Assembly: GCA_965199895.1 (NCBI GenBank)
Contig: CBDATJ010000003.1
Location: forward strand, 92,234 to 156,233
Length of the DNA: 64,000 nt
Source of the DNA: Bin55 sp965199895
GTDB taxonomy: Bacteria > Pseudomonadota > Gammaproteobacteria > Pseudomonadales > Azotimanducaceae
Reading direction: 5' to 3'
Position 1 is the stretch's first letter, and each line of letters opens with the position of its first letter. The position numbers and the translations under genes are program-made. The notes below the pieces were generated by a model. The model worked only from the letters and a program-made list of their open reading frames with translations. It had not been told where the DNA came from and made no database searches. This document shows, in pieces, positions 35,560 to 44,221 of this stretch.

Positions 35560-36828
35560 ATGAGTCAAACTACCATCGTTATCGGCCTTCAATGGGGAGA
35601 CGAAGGGAAAGGGAAAATCGTCGATCTGCTCTCGGCACAAGCATCAGCAGTCGTCCGTTTTCAAGGTGGCCACAATGCTGGGCACACCCTAGTCGTCAAT
35701 GGCGAAAAAACGGTATTACACTTACTACCCTCAGGTGTATTACGCGATAAGGTGATCAATGTAATCGGAAACGGTGTGGTCGTTGCCCCTTCATCATTAC
35801 TGACCGAAATTAACTCATTAAAAGAACGAGGGATCTCTGTGAGAGATCGCTTAAGAATTAGTCGTGAATGCCCCTTGGTACTTTCCTGCCACGTCGCTGT
35901 AGATCAAGCTAGAGAACAATCTCTTGGCGCGCGGGAAATCGGTACTACTCTGCGTGGAATCGGTCCTGCTTACGAAGATAAAGTCGCTCGAAGAAGCTTA
36001 CGAATCGGAGATTTAACAAACGAATCCTACCGCAATGACCGACTACAGGACATTTATGACTATCACAACTTCATTCTGATGAACTACTACCAACAGCCAG
36101 GTATCGACATCAAACCCGTCCAAGATGAACTCGCAGAGTTTGCACCGGAAATTCAGCCTTTCATCTGTGATGCAGCGGATCTACTCAACACACTACGTTC
36201 GAAAAAACAATCCATACTGTTGGAGGGCGCACAAGGCACACTCCTGGATATCGACCAAGGCACCTACCCCTATGTGACCTCCTCCAATACTCTGGCGGGT
36301 GCTGCTACGGTTGGTTCGGGACTCGGGCCACTCGCAATTGATGAAATCGTTGGTGTCGCTAAGGCGTACACAACTCGAGTCGGTGCCGGACCGTTCCCAA
36401 CCGAACTTCACGACAATATAGGTACTAGATTAGCCGAACAAGGCAATGAATTTGGGTCAACCACAGGACGACCACGACGATGTGGATGGTTCGATGCGAT
36501 TGCAATACGCCGTGCTGTCCAAATCAATACCGTCTCGAAACTATTCTTGACCAAGCTAGACGTACTAGATAGTCTGGATGAAATCAAGATTTGCGTCGGT
36601 TACGAAACCCAAGACGATGACCCCGACTATGGTCCAAACAATCAAACCAAACCCATTTACGAAACACTTAATGGTTGGAAGTCCGGTACGACTTCTGCTC
36701 AAAGTCTTGAGGATCTACCCAAAGCAGCTCGACAATATGTTGCTCGAATCGAAGAATTGGTGAATGTTGAAGTGTTTGGTATCTCCGTTGGTGCAAATCG
36801 AGATTCATTCATTCGAGTTGACCGCTGA
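35560..36828 (+). CDS. purA: adenylosuccinate synthetase
   Basis: A GTP-dependent enzyme joining IMP and aspartate, the first committed step from IMP to AMP. 422 residues with the signature GLQWGDEGKGKIVD near residue 8, GHNAGHT near 38 and the dimer-loop Arg/Thr region near 125-145. It is in the conserved position after hflC; the nsrR gene that usually follows in E. coli is absent. Confidence 0.96.
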   Translation: MSQTTIVIGLQWGDEGKGKIVDLLSAQASAVVRFQGGHNAGHTLVVNGEKTVLHLLPSGVLRDKVINVIGNGVVVAPSSLLTEINSLKERGISVRDRLRISRECPLVLSCHVAVDQAREQSLGAREIGTTLRGIGPAYEDKVARRSLRIGDLTNESYRNDRLQDIYDYHNFILMNYYQQPGIDIKPVQDELAEFAPEIQPFICDAADLLNTLRSKKQSILLEGAQGTLLDIDQGTYPYVTSSNTLAGAATVGSGLGPLAIDEIVGVAKAYTTRVGAGPFPTELHDNIGTRLAEQGNEFGSTTGRPRRCGWFDAIAIRRAVQINTVSKLFLTKLDVLDSLDEIKICVGYETQDDDPDYGPNNQTKPIYETLNGWKSGTTSAQSLEDLPKAARQYVARIEELVNVEVFGISVGANRDSFIRVDR

Positions 36829-36881
36829 TAGTCTGAAGTCCCAATAACGATATGCTGACACTCTTTCCTTAGAATTGACAC

Positions 36882-37076
36882 ATGATTGACCCAAAATTGC
36901 TTGAGCTACTAGTTTGTCCACTCACCAAGTCGGAACTGGATTACCACAAAGACAAGGATGAACTGTGGTCTCATGACGCTAAGCTTGCTTATCCTATCCA
37001 CGATGGTATCCCCATTATGGTCGCTGAAAGGGCTCGTCAACTGACCGCAAACGAACTCAAATCTACAAACAGTTAG
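36882..37076 (+). CDS. Trm112-like protein (YcaR family)
   Basis: A 64-residue protein of the UPF0434/Trm112 family: LLELLVCPLTKSEL at the start and LAYPIHDGIPIMV in the second half. Eukaryotic Trm112 activates methyltransferases; bacterial members are thought to be similar small partners, but this is unproven. It has its own ATG. In many gammaproteobacteria it lies beside kdsB or lpxK, so its place after purA is unusual. Confidence 0.85.
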   Translation: MIDPKLLELLVCPLTKSELDYHKDKDELWSHDAKLAYPIHDGIPIMVAERARQLTANELKSTNS

Positions 37077-37078
37077 TC

Positions 37079-37099
37079 ATCTCCGTTTTCTGCGGAGAT
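37079..37099. terminator. 7-bp hairpin between the Trm112-like gene and folE2
   Basis: ATCTCCG, seven-base loop TTTTCTG, CGGAGAT, immediately after the Trm112-like stop. No T-run follows, so termination is weak at best. Confidence 0.3.
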
Positions 37100-37156
37100 T
37101 CAACCTGAACCATCGAGTTTAATCTTTTGACCTACTCTTGTACCGATCAGGAATCA

Positions 37157-38074
37157 ATGCCTGATATTGCCATGCGCACTCTGGACCAAGCCCAGGGATG
37201 CCTAGACTGGGTGGGTATGCGTGATATCCGCTTACCACTACAGATACAAGATGGTTCTAGCTCCACAAGAGTCGCATGCTCGGTTCAACTCTATGTGGAT
37301 TTGAGTGATCGATTCGCAAAAGGCATTCACATGTCGCGCTTGTACGTGTTATTAGATGAAGCGTCTACTAAAACTCAGCTGGGACCGAACTCTTTAACCC
37401 AGTTTCTGGATACATTACTGGACTCACAGCCGTCTACATCAAAAAACGTTTACTTTGAAGCATCGTTTGAGCACCACATACGCCGAAAAGCTCTGGTATC
37501 TGAGCATCAAGGTTGGAGTGGATATCCTGTGAAAATCAGAGGACTCAAACTAGGTGGTCAGTACTACACCGAGCTAGAAGTTACCGTCCACTACTCGAGT
37601 ACCTGTCCAGCATCTGCAGCATTAGCAAGGCAATCGATACAACAGCAGTTCAACAGTGAATTCAGTATGGTTGATGAGATGAACACTGAGTTGGTGCATC
37701 AATGGCTTGGATCCGATAAAGGGATCGTAGCGACTCCCCATGGACAACGTAGTGAAGCTCGGGTAGTCGTCCGCATCTCTGATGAACAAAACGCATTTCT
37801 CATCACTTCACTCGTCGATCAAATCGAACAATCCTTGAGGACTCCCGTTCAGACAGCAGTAAAACGTGAAGACGAACAGGAGTTTGCCATGCTAAACGGA
37901 CAAAATCCCATGTTTTGTGAAGATGCTTGTCGTCGATTACAAAACTGTCTCAACCACATGGACGAAGTTTCTGACTATGTCGTTCGAGTAGAACACTTCG
38001 AGAGTCTACACGCACATAATGCGGTTTCCATGGTCGCTAAAGGCGTTTCTGGAGGACTGCGGGCACAGCCGTAA
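37157..38074 (+). CDS. folE2: GTP cyclohydrolase I type 2
   Basis: A FolE2 (COG1469) enzyme that converts GTP to dihydroneopterin triphosphate for folate and queuosine synthesis, using a metal site that tolerates zinc limitation. About 305 residues from the ATG at 37157 (AGGA seven bases upstream); a TTG at 37127 is in frame. Family motifs are KGIHMSR near 65, SSTCPASAAL near 145 and the C-terminal FCEDACRR. It ends 12 bp before the tRNA-Leu gene on the other strand. No folE is visible in the window. Confidence 0.92.
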   Translation: MPDIAMRTLDQAQGCLDWVGMRDIRLPLQIQDGSSSTRVACSVQLYVDLSDRFAKGIHMSRLYVLLDEASTKTQLGPNSLTQFLDTLLDSQPSTSKNVYFEASFEHHIRRKALVSEHQGWSGYPVKIRGLKLGGQYYTELEVTVHYSSTCPASAALARQSIQQQFNSEFSMVDEMNTELVHQWLGSDKGIVATPHGQRSEARVVVRISDEQNAFLITSLVDQIEQSLRTPVQTAVKREDEQEFAMLNGQNPMFCEDACRRLQNCLNHMDEVSDYVVRVEHFESLHAHNAVSMVAKGVSGGLRAQP

Positions 38075-38086
38075 CACAAACGAGTT

Positions 38087-38172
38087 TGGTGCCGAGGAGA
38101 GGACTCGAACCTCCACGGGGTTGCCCCCACCAGCACCTGAAGCTGGCGTGTCTACCATTTCACCACCTCGGC
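38087..38172 (-). tRNA. tRNA-Leu (anticodon CAG)
   Basis: On the minus strand the sequence begins GCCGAGGTGGTG and ends CCTCGGCACCA, giving a 7-bp acceptor stem and an encoded CCA. The anticodon stem CCAGC/GCTGG encloses TTCAGGT, so the anticodon is CAG. A long variable arm (TGGGGGCAACCCCG region) and GGTTCGAGTCC in the T arm fit a class II leucine tRNA of 86 nt. Confidence 0.95.
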
Positions 38173-38187
38173 AAGCGCATTTGAGTA

Positions 38188-40119
38188 TTGAGTTCAGTCA
38201 GTCGCTTGCTGCACTACGGTGAGTTTCACCGTAGCAAGAATAGAGCATTTTATGTTTTCACTACAAGCACCACCCAACGGACAGGAAGTAAGGATCGATT
38301 CAGAATCACTCACTCTAACACTCAACACTATTACACAGAACATCCATTGAAAGTCGTACCACAAACTCATCGTCACTCTGAGAAGACCACAAAACAACCA
38401 AACACAATTACCGGCGTGGTTTTCAGAGAAAAACACCATTGGTATGTTGACTCTCTGACCCCCCAGTTCAAAGATGCGGTTCAGCTCAAACGAAATAAGA
38501 ATGTCACCGCTGGTGACATCGTCGTCGTCAGACTGCCTCAACCGGAGAGAAAGAGCCAACAAGCGACTCTGCTCAAAGTCCTGAAGTCCGAAAACGAAGC
38601 TACTCGCGCTTCCCAAGCACTGCTCACAGCCTTTGAGATCCCGCACAAGGAATCAAAAATCTTCCTATCCGCCGAGATCGATGACTCGTTCAATGACGAT
38701 GAGATCCAGAAGCGAGTTGACTTAAGAAGTCTTCCATTCGTGACCATAGATGGTGAGTCAGCCAAAGACTTCGACGACGCTATATTGGTAGAAAAAAACA
38801 CTAACGGTTGGCGATTAAGAGTGGCTATCGCGGATGTCTCACACTACGTTAAACCCAACACTCCCCTAGATCAAGAAGCTCGGCGCAGAGGAAACTCCAT
38901 CTATCTCCCCGATCGGGTGATTCCCATGTTGCCACCACAAATCTCCAATGGAATTTGTTCCCTCGTACCTGAACAACAACGATTAGTCGTTTGTTGCGAT
39001 ATTCAACTTTCAAATAAAGCGCTCATCGAAAGTTTCAAGTTCTATGATGCAGTCATTAAATCTGCAGGCCGACTCACCTACGCTGAAACCAACCAAATCA
39101 CCCGAGGTTCACTAAAGGGTCGTTCCAAAATTATCAATGAGTCCTTGAAAGCGTTCCTTGAGCTGTACCGAGCACTCCGCACCGAACGTGAGCTACGGGG
39201 TGCATTAGATTTTGAACCTCACAGTTCTGTAGTTCGTGTTGCCGATGGTAGTCCCATCTCCGTGATAGCAGAAACTCGGAACGATGCAAACGGTATGATC
39301 GAAGAAGCCATGATCGTCGCAAATCGATGCGCAGCTAGATACTTGAAATCACACAAACTTCTCCCTCTGTATCGAGCTCACCCTAAACCAGACTACGAAG
39401 CTCTGCTTGCACTTCATCAAACCCTCAATCAATGTGGAATCTATGAAGACATGGTCTCTGCTGAATCTCCTCGTGTGATCCAACAGTTACTAGAACATAT
39501 CCGTTCTCGTACTCAAACCCCGTGGATTTGGGAGATTCAGGTATTACGTTCGATGCACCAAGCGACCTACTCTTTTGATACCCAAGGACACTTTGGACTC
39601 GCACTGTCAGAATACTCGCATTTCACTTCACCTATCCGCAGATACGCCGACCTCTACTTACACAGACTCATCAAGTCGACATTTAAAGGGACCGGAGAAC
39701 CTGTAGGAAGCCAACAGCAACGAACACAATTGGCAGAAGATTTATCTGAATGTGAACGCCGAGCAGATACCGTTTCACGCAAAGTTTCCACCTGGCTGAA
39801 ATGTGTCATGTTGAAAAAAATGATCGGCCAATCGTTCGTTGGCTATATCACGGGGATAGAAGACTTTGGAGTCTTTGTCGAGTTAGACCACTACTACCTA
39901 TCCGGACTCATTCATATTTCTGATTTGGGTCAAGACTACTTTGTTCGTTATGGATCATCTCTTGAAGGAACCAAGACGGGCACACAATATCATCTAGGTG
40001 ATCGAATCCAGGTGGTTGTCGTTGCTGTGAGTGTCGAGAAAGGCTTGGTTGACTTGGTGGAACAGCGACCTCAAAACGAGCCCCACACCACTCAATACCG
40101 CAAACCTAGGAAACAATAA
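38188..40119 (+). CDS. rnr: ribonuclease R (RNase II family)
   Basis: A processive 3'-5' exoribonuclease that degrades structured RNA and acts with tmRNA. The catalytic RNB domain is clear: TIDGESAKDFDDAI holds the metal-binding aspartates and HFTSPIRRYADLYLHR the RNA-binding end, followed by an S1 domain (GYITGIEDFGVFVELD). The frame opens at a TTG at 38188 and gives 643 residues, shorter than the usual 750-800. The N-terminal helix-turn-helix of RNase R and a normal start are missing; there is no in-frame ATG before the catalytic region. Residues before about 75 do not resemble the family and the first bases contain a hairpin, so the true start may be TTG 38347. Position between purA and rlmB supports rnr. 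Confidence 0.85.
   Translation: MSSVSRLLHYGEFHRSKNRAFYVFTTSTTQRTGSKDRFRITHSNTQHYYTEHPLKVVPQTHRHSEKTTKQPNTITGVVFREKHHWYVDSLTPQFKDAVQLKRNKNVTAGDIVVVRLPQPERKSQQATLLKVLKSENEATRASQALLTAFEIPHKESKIFLSAEIDDSFNDDEIQKRVDLRSLPFVTIDGESAKDFDDAILVEKNTNGWRLRVAIADVSHYVKPNTPLDQEARRRGNSIYLPDRVIPMLPPQISNGICSLVPEQQRLVVCCDIQLSNKALIESFKFYDAVIKSAGRLTYAETNQITRGSLKGRSKIINESLKAFLELYRALRTERELRGALDFEPHSSVVRVADGSPISVIAETRNDANGMIEEAMIVANRCAARYLKSHKLLPLYRAHPKPDYEALLALHQTLNQCGIYEDMVSAESPRVIQQLLEHIRSRTQTPWIWEIQVLRSMHQATYSFDTQGHFGLALSEYSHFTSPIRRYADLYLHRLIKSTFKGTGEPVGSQQQRTQLAEDLSECERRADTVSRKVSTWLKCVMLKKMIGQSFVGYITGIEDFGVFVELDHYYLSGLIHISDLGQDYFVRYGSSLEGTKTGTQYHLGDRIQVVVVAVSVEKGLVDLVEQRPQNEPHTTQYRKPRKQ
38214..38234. other. 9-bp hairpin between tRNA-Leu and rnr
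   Basis: CTACGGTGA, loop GTT, TCACCGTAG. It lies 42 bp upstream of the tRNA 5' end on the minus strand and within the extended reading frame of rnr, and so may belong to a regulatory region between the divergent genes rather than to coding sequence. Confidence 0.4.
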
Positions 40120-40872
40120 ATGAGAGAATTTGAGGAACAGAACCTTGACCGAGTATGCGGGATTCACAGTACTCTTGGCATGCTTCGAGAGTCTCCCCAA
40201 AAAGTCAGAAGAGTGCTATTTGCAGAGAATTTTCATGGTAAGCGGCTTAACGAAGTTCGTCTCCTGGCACGAGAGCTAGGAGTCAAGACCAAAGTTGTTC
40301 CTCGCCCAATGTTGGGTCGAATTGCCAAAGGGATACCTCACCAAGGTGTCATCCTTGAGATTGAACGATTTCGACCCAAAACCGAGCGAGAGCTGTTAGA
40401 GAGCTTGAATGGATGGGAAAAACCACTGATCTTGGCTTTGGACTCCATACAAGATCCACGCAATTTAGGGGCATGTCTGCGCACCGCAGAGTGTGCAGGA
40501 GTCAATGCTGTGATCATCGGAAAAAACCGCTGTGCACCGCTAACAGAGGTCGTACACCGAACATCTTCCGGAGCGGTAGCATCACAGTTCATCGCACAGG
40601 TTTCCAATCTCGCACGTACGCTCAAACATCTGAGTGAAGAAGGATGCTGGATAATCGGCACAGATAATGAAGCCAGCGAACTCTACACTCAAGCAGACTT
40701 TAATCGTGGCACAGTACTTGTTGTCGGAGCGGAAGATAAGGGTCTCCGCCGATTGACTCTGGATTCATGCAACCAAGTGGTTTCCATTCCTACTTTGGGT
40801 CAAGTCTCGAGCTTGAATGTCTCGGTTGCAACCGGAGTATTACTCTTTGAGGCAGTGAGAAGTCGCAGTTAA
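40120..40872 (+). CDS. rlmB: 23S rRNA (guanosine-2'-O-)-methyltransferase RlmB
   Basis: A SPOUT methyltransferase that modifies G2251 in the peptidyl-transferase centre. 250 residues: the N-terminal L30e-like substrate-binding domain (CGIHSTLGML), then the knotted SAM-binding domain with motifs NLGACLRTAECAGV, GAEDKGLRRL and IPTLGQVSSLNVSVA. The ATG follows the rnr stop without a gap. Confidence 0.95.
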   Translation: MREFEEQNLDRVCGIHSTLGMLRESPQKVRRVLFAENFHGKRLNEVRLLARELGVKTKVVPRPMLGRIAKGIPHQGVILEIERFRPKTERELLESLNGWEKPLILALDSIQDPRNLGACLRTAECAGVNAVIIGKNRCAPLTEVVHRTSSGAVASQFIAQVSNLARTLKHLSEEGCWIIGTDNEASELYTQADFNRGTVLVVGAEDKGLRRLTLDSCNQVVSIPTLGQVSSLNVSVATGVLLFEAVRSRS

Positions 40873-40933
40873 ACACTATGGGCTAAAATAACGCACTCAA
40901 CTGTGGCTGATTCACAGTACTCATTCACTCCTT

Positions 40934-40984
40934 GCCTCACGACACACACCGAGAATGGTTGGAGGCTTTTGCCGAAGGGAGCAA
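40934..40984 (+). promoter_or_regulatory. possible S6:S18 leader element upstream of rpsF
   Basis: The leader has paired GCCTC (40934-40938) and GAGGC (40962-40966), enclosing ACACACCGAGAATGGTT, with CCG repeated just before the Shine-Dalgarno sequence (AAGGGAG). In E. coli and many bacteria the S6:S18 complex binds a leader hairpin with a CCG bulge here to repress its own operon. The resemblance is by eye only. Confidence 0.25.
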
Positions 40985-40987
40985 ATA

Positions 40988-41728
40988 ATGCGACACTACG
41001 AGATCGTATACATCGTTCACCCTGACCAGTCCGAACAGGTTCCAGGGATGATCGAACGACACAAGGCTATGATCGAACGCGACGGTGGAAAAATTCATCG
41101 TTGTGAAGATTGGGGACGAAGAGCACTCGCCTATCCCATCGCAAAGATTCATAAAGGCCACTATGTGCTCATGAACGTTGAAGTCTCTGCTGAGACTCTC
41201 GAAGAACTCGAAACTGGGTTCCGTTTTAACGATGCCATATTGCGTAACCTCGTTCTTTCAAGAAAAGAAGCAGTGACCGAACGTTCCATCATCTACGAAG
41301 AGGAACTCAAAGAGCAAGAGCGTGAGAAGAAACGAGACGCACAGCGTACTGCAGATATGGAAGCTCGACGCACTGCACGCGCAGCTGAGGAGAAAGAAGC
41401 CGCAGAAAAAGCAGCTGCTAAAGAAGCAGCAAAAGCCAAGACTGAAGAACCAGCTGCTGCGACTGAAGACAACGAAGCAACAGTAGAAAAAGAATCCGAA
41501 CAAACTGAGGTAGCAGATTCCGCTCCACGTGATGAGGTAGAGGCTAAAGCCGAAGAATCAGTCGAACCTAAGACGAACGAAACCGAGACTTCCGACCCTG
41601 AATCTTCTGAAGAAAAAGCCGAAGCCAAAGCAACCGAAACAGAAGCTAAAGCAGATGAAGCTGAAACCGCCACTGAAGAAACAGATGACGAACCCAAACC
41701 CCACAAGAGCACTAATACCCAGGAATAG
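40988..41728 (+). CDS. rpsF: 30S ribosomal protein bS6 with a long acidic C-terminal extension
   Basis: bS6 binds bS18 on the 30S platform. From the ATG at 40988 (AAGGGAG upstream) the protein has 246 residues, about twice the usual 95-135. Residues 1-100 are a normal bS6 fold (MRHYEIVYIVHP, WGRRALAYPI, RFNDAILRNLVL). Residues 101-150 are a charged helical stretch and 151-246 a low-complexity tail of Glu, Ala, Lys, Thr and Asp. A frame reading from 40955 adds eleven unlikely residues. First gene of rpsF-rpsR-rplI; priB is absent between rpsF and rpsR. Confidence 0.93.
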   Translation: MRHYEIVYIVHPDQSEQVPGMIERHKAMIERDGGKIHRCEDWGRRALAYPIAKIHKGHYVLMNVEVSAETLEELETGFRFNDAILRNLVLSRKEAVTERSIIYEEELKEQEREKKRDAQRTADMEARRTARAAEEKEAAEKAAAKEAAKAKTEEPAAATEDNEATVEKESEQTEVADSAPRDEVEAKAEESVEPKTNETETSDPESSEEKAEAKATETEAKADEAETATEETDDEPKPHKSTNTQE

Positions 41729-41739
41729 GAGCAACATCA

Positions 41740-41967
41740 ATGGCTAGAAATATTCGGCGACGACGAGTGTGTAGATTTACTGCAGAGGGTGTCAAAGAAA
41801 TCGATTACAAGGATCTCAACACCCTCAAGCAGTACATTACAGAAACAGGCAAAATCATTCCCGCACGGATGATGGGTACCAAAGCTCGATACCAACGTCA
41901 GCTATCCCGAGCAATCAAGCGAGCACGCTATTTGGCTCTGCTACCGTACACCGACCAACAAGCTTAG
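41740..41967 (+). CDS. rpsR: 30S ribosomal protein bS18
   Basis: A 75-residue basic ribosomal protein that pairs with bS6. It has the typical FTAEGVKEIDYKDLNTL and GTKARYQRQLSRAIKRARYLALLPY. AGGAG lies upstream of the ATG, and the gene is 11 bp after rpsF and 12 bp before rplI. Confidence 0.97.
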   Translation: MARNIRRRRVCRFTAEGVKEIDYKDLNTLKQYITETGKIIPARMMGTKARYQRQLSRAIKRARYLALLPYTDQQA

Positions 41968-41979
41968 GAGAGAAACTGT

Positions 41980-42426
41980 ATGAACATACTACTATTAGAT
42001 CGAGTAACCAACTTAGGTGATATCGGGGATGAAGTACGGGTCAAAAGTGGCTACGCACGCAATTATCTCATCCCACAAGGACTAGCACTGCGAGCTACGG
42101 AAGAAAATCGCAATGAATTTGCTGCACGAGAAGCTGAACTTCGCGCTAGCGCAATTGAAAAATTGGAAGGTGCTGAAAAACGAGCTGCTCAGCTAGAAGA
42201 CTTGACGATCACCATTCTTCAACGCTCACTAGGCGAAGGACGACTCTATGGTTCGGTAGGACCCATTGAAGTTGCTCGAACGCTCCAGCAATTAGGCATC
42301 GAAGTCCACAAAAGCGAAATCAAAATGCCTTTGGGATCGATTAGGGAAACCGGTGAATTTGAAGTGGAGATTCAGATTCACGCAGATGTTTCAAGGACCA
42401 TTCAGGTCATCGTTGTAGCTTCCTAG
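41980..42426 (+). CDS. rplI: 50S ribosomal protein bL9
   Basis: A 148-residue protein with the two globular domains joined by a long helix that are typical of bL9. The N-terminus (NILLLDRVTNLGDIGDEVRVKSGYARNYLIPQG) is the most conserved part. A strong ribosome binding site (TTAGGAG) precedes the ATG. Confidence 0.97.
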   Translation: MNILLLDRVTNLGDIGDEVRVKSGYARNYLIPQGLALRATEENRNEFAAREAELRASAIEKLEGAEKRAAQLEDLTITILQRSLGEGRLYGSVGPIEVARTLQQLGIEVHKSEIKMPLGSIRETGEFEVEIQIHADVSRTIQVIVVAS

Positions 42427-42436
42427 TTACCCGGAG

Positions 42437-42456
42437 TTATTCACACGTTATCCACG
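42437..42456. promoter_or_regulatory. two DnaA boxes 11 bp apart, upstream of dnaB
   Basis: TTATTCACA (42437-42445) matches the DnaA consensus TTATNCACA exactly, and TTATCCACG (42448-42456) differs from TTATCCACA at one base. They point the same way, one helical turn apart, 134-153 bp before the dnaB start codon. Confidence 0.5.
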
Positions 42457-42589
42457 CACCTATCAGACACAATACTTGATAACCTGAGAATCTAGCCTCA
42501 ACTAATCGAATAGTCTCGTTTTGGGGTACCAAATCGAGCCGTTGTGAAGTCTAATATTGGTTTAGTTCAGCCATCGAGACCTCACAACT

Positions 42590-44095
42590 ATGCCTGCAGA
42601 TTCCGGCGACGACATTCAAACCCCTTCCATTGAAGAATCTCAGTTCGTTAGTACTGGTTTATCACTCCACGACGCACTAACTAATACCGACGCAGAGCGA
42701 GCTATTCTTGCCTGCATGATGAATGACGACAGTGCGTGGGATCGATTGACTGGTCTGATTAACGAAACAGATTTCTCCGATGTCAAGAATCGAAAGATTT
42801 TTAGGGTCATTCGTGCTCTAGCTATTCAGAACCACCACATCGACCAAATCTCAGTTCAAGCAGCCCTGAAAGATGCTGATCTTCTGGCCTCAATTGGCGG
42901 TAGAAGGTACCTACTGGAAGTTGACACATCACTGTACGATCCTCGACGACTGATCGACTACAAGGAAATGGTGCGTGCGACCACCATACGTCGTGCGCTC
43001 ATTCAAGCATCTGACCACATTCGTTCGATAGCCACCCACCCTATGGATCGCACCTTGCCCGAACTGCTCTCTGAGTCAGAAGGCCAGGTGTTGCAGGTAG
43101 GTGATCAAGGTGACTCTGATTCACTGGTCAGTAGACTCAAAGACTCCATTGGCCCAACGATCGAATACATAAGAAATATCGCGGAAGCCGGAGGTCGAAT
43201 ACCTGGATTGGAATCAGGCTTCCGTCAGCTAGATGAGCTAACTTCCGGTTTTAGAGATAACGATCTGATTATCGTAGCAGCAAGACCAGGAATGGGTAAA
43301 ACCGCGCTGACACTCAACATTTGCACGAACATCTTACTCAATACTTCAAAACCCGTTTTATTCTTTTCACTAGAACAAGATCGAGAACAACTTATTCGCC
43401 GAATGCTTGCTTCGGTTGCTGGTGTGTCTTATTCAAAACTCGACCGTGGTGAAAACCTTTCCACCCAAGATTGGCAACAATTGGAAAGTGCACGACTCAG
43501 CCTTTCGCAGCGAGAGTTCTTTATCGTAGATCAACCCAATGTTAACGTCGATTCCATGCGCTCACACATTCGTCGTATCAATCGAGAGCTGAAATCAGCT
43601 CCCTCGGAAGAATCGGATGCAGAAAACCTCGCAATGGTTGTGATCGACTACCTACAACTGGTCCGTCCTTCTCGAGAATACAACAGTAGAGTGATCGAAT
43701 TGGGTGAAATTTCACGATCTCTCAAGGCTTTGGCAAAGGAATTCAACATTCCAGTCGTTAGTGTTGCTCAATTGAATCGAAATCTAGAAAATCGCGAGAA
43801 CAAGAGACCAAGAATGTCTGACCTACGAGATAGTGGGGAAATCGAACAAGACGCAGATCTGATTCTCTTCATTTATCGTGATGAGGTCTACGATGATCAA
43901 TCCGCTCAAAAGGGTAAAGCTGACATCATCATTAGTAAACACCGAAACGGTCCGCTGGGAGAAATCACCCTAGACTTCCAAGACTATATCATGAAGTTCT
44001 GTAATGAGGGTGAGGTGTCTTACCGAGCTGCTGTTAGCTATAGCAGCAATAGCGATCAAAGCGACGAAACCGATGAGGCTGACGATCCGTTCTAG
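42590..44095 (+). CDS. dnaB: replicative DNA helicase DnaB
   Basis: The hexameric helicase that leads the replication fork. 501 residues, slightly longer than E. coli DnaB because of N- and C-terminal additions. It has an N-terminal primase-interaction domain (about 30-130) and a RecA-like domain with Walker A ARPGMGKTAL, Walker B VVIDYLQLV, the DLRDSGEIEQDAD segment and the C-terminal KHRNGPLGEI. The tail (SNSDQSDETDEADDPF) is acidic. No intein is present. Confidence 0.96.
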   Translation: MPADSGDDIQTPSIEESQFVSTGLSLHDALTNTDAERAILACMMNDDSAWDRLTGLINETDFSDVKNRKIFRVIRALAIQNHHIDQISVQAALKDADLLASIGGRRYLLEVDTSLYDPRRLIDYKEMVRATTIRRALIQASDHIRSIATHPMDRTLPELLSESEGQVLQVGDQGDSDSLVSRLKDSIGPTIEYIRNIAEAGGRIPGLESGFRQLDELTSGFRDNDLIIVAARPGMGKTALTLNICTNILLNTSKPVLFFSLEQDREQLIRRMLASVAGVSYSKLDRGENLSTQDWQQLESARLSLSQREFFIVDQPNVNVDSMRSHIRRINRELKSAPSEESDAENLAMVVIDYLQLVRPSREYNSRVIELGEISRSLKALAKEFNIPVVSVAQLNRNLENRENKRPRMSDLRDSGEIEQDADLILFIYRDEVYDDQSAQKGKADIIISKHRNGPLGEITLDFQDYIMKFCNEGEVSYRAAVSYSSNSDQSDETDEADDPF

Positions 44096-44170
44096 AAAGC
44101 GCTTCTGATCCCAACAGACAAAAATTGCAACATTCCTGCTCACCATTATTTTAAATGTACTAAATATCAG

Positions 44171-44176
44171 TATAAT
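44171..44176 (+). promoter_or_regulatory. probable -10 element (TATAAT) for radA
   Basis: A perfect TATAAT in an AT-rich stretch 45 bp before the radA ATG. The expected -35 position (around 44148) reads ATTTTA, a poor match, so confidence is limited. Confidence 0.4.
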
Positions 44177-44221
44177 CTTCATTCGTTTAATCGTGTGCAG
44201 TCCTAAGCACCAACGCAATCG

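Noticed and set aside
41293..41712. Long antisense open frame (Ser/Ala/Val-rich) opposite rpsF
   Set aside because: It is the mirror of the Glu/Ala/Lys-rich bS6 tail, has no ribosome binding site, and its composition is explained by the coding strand.
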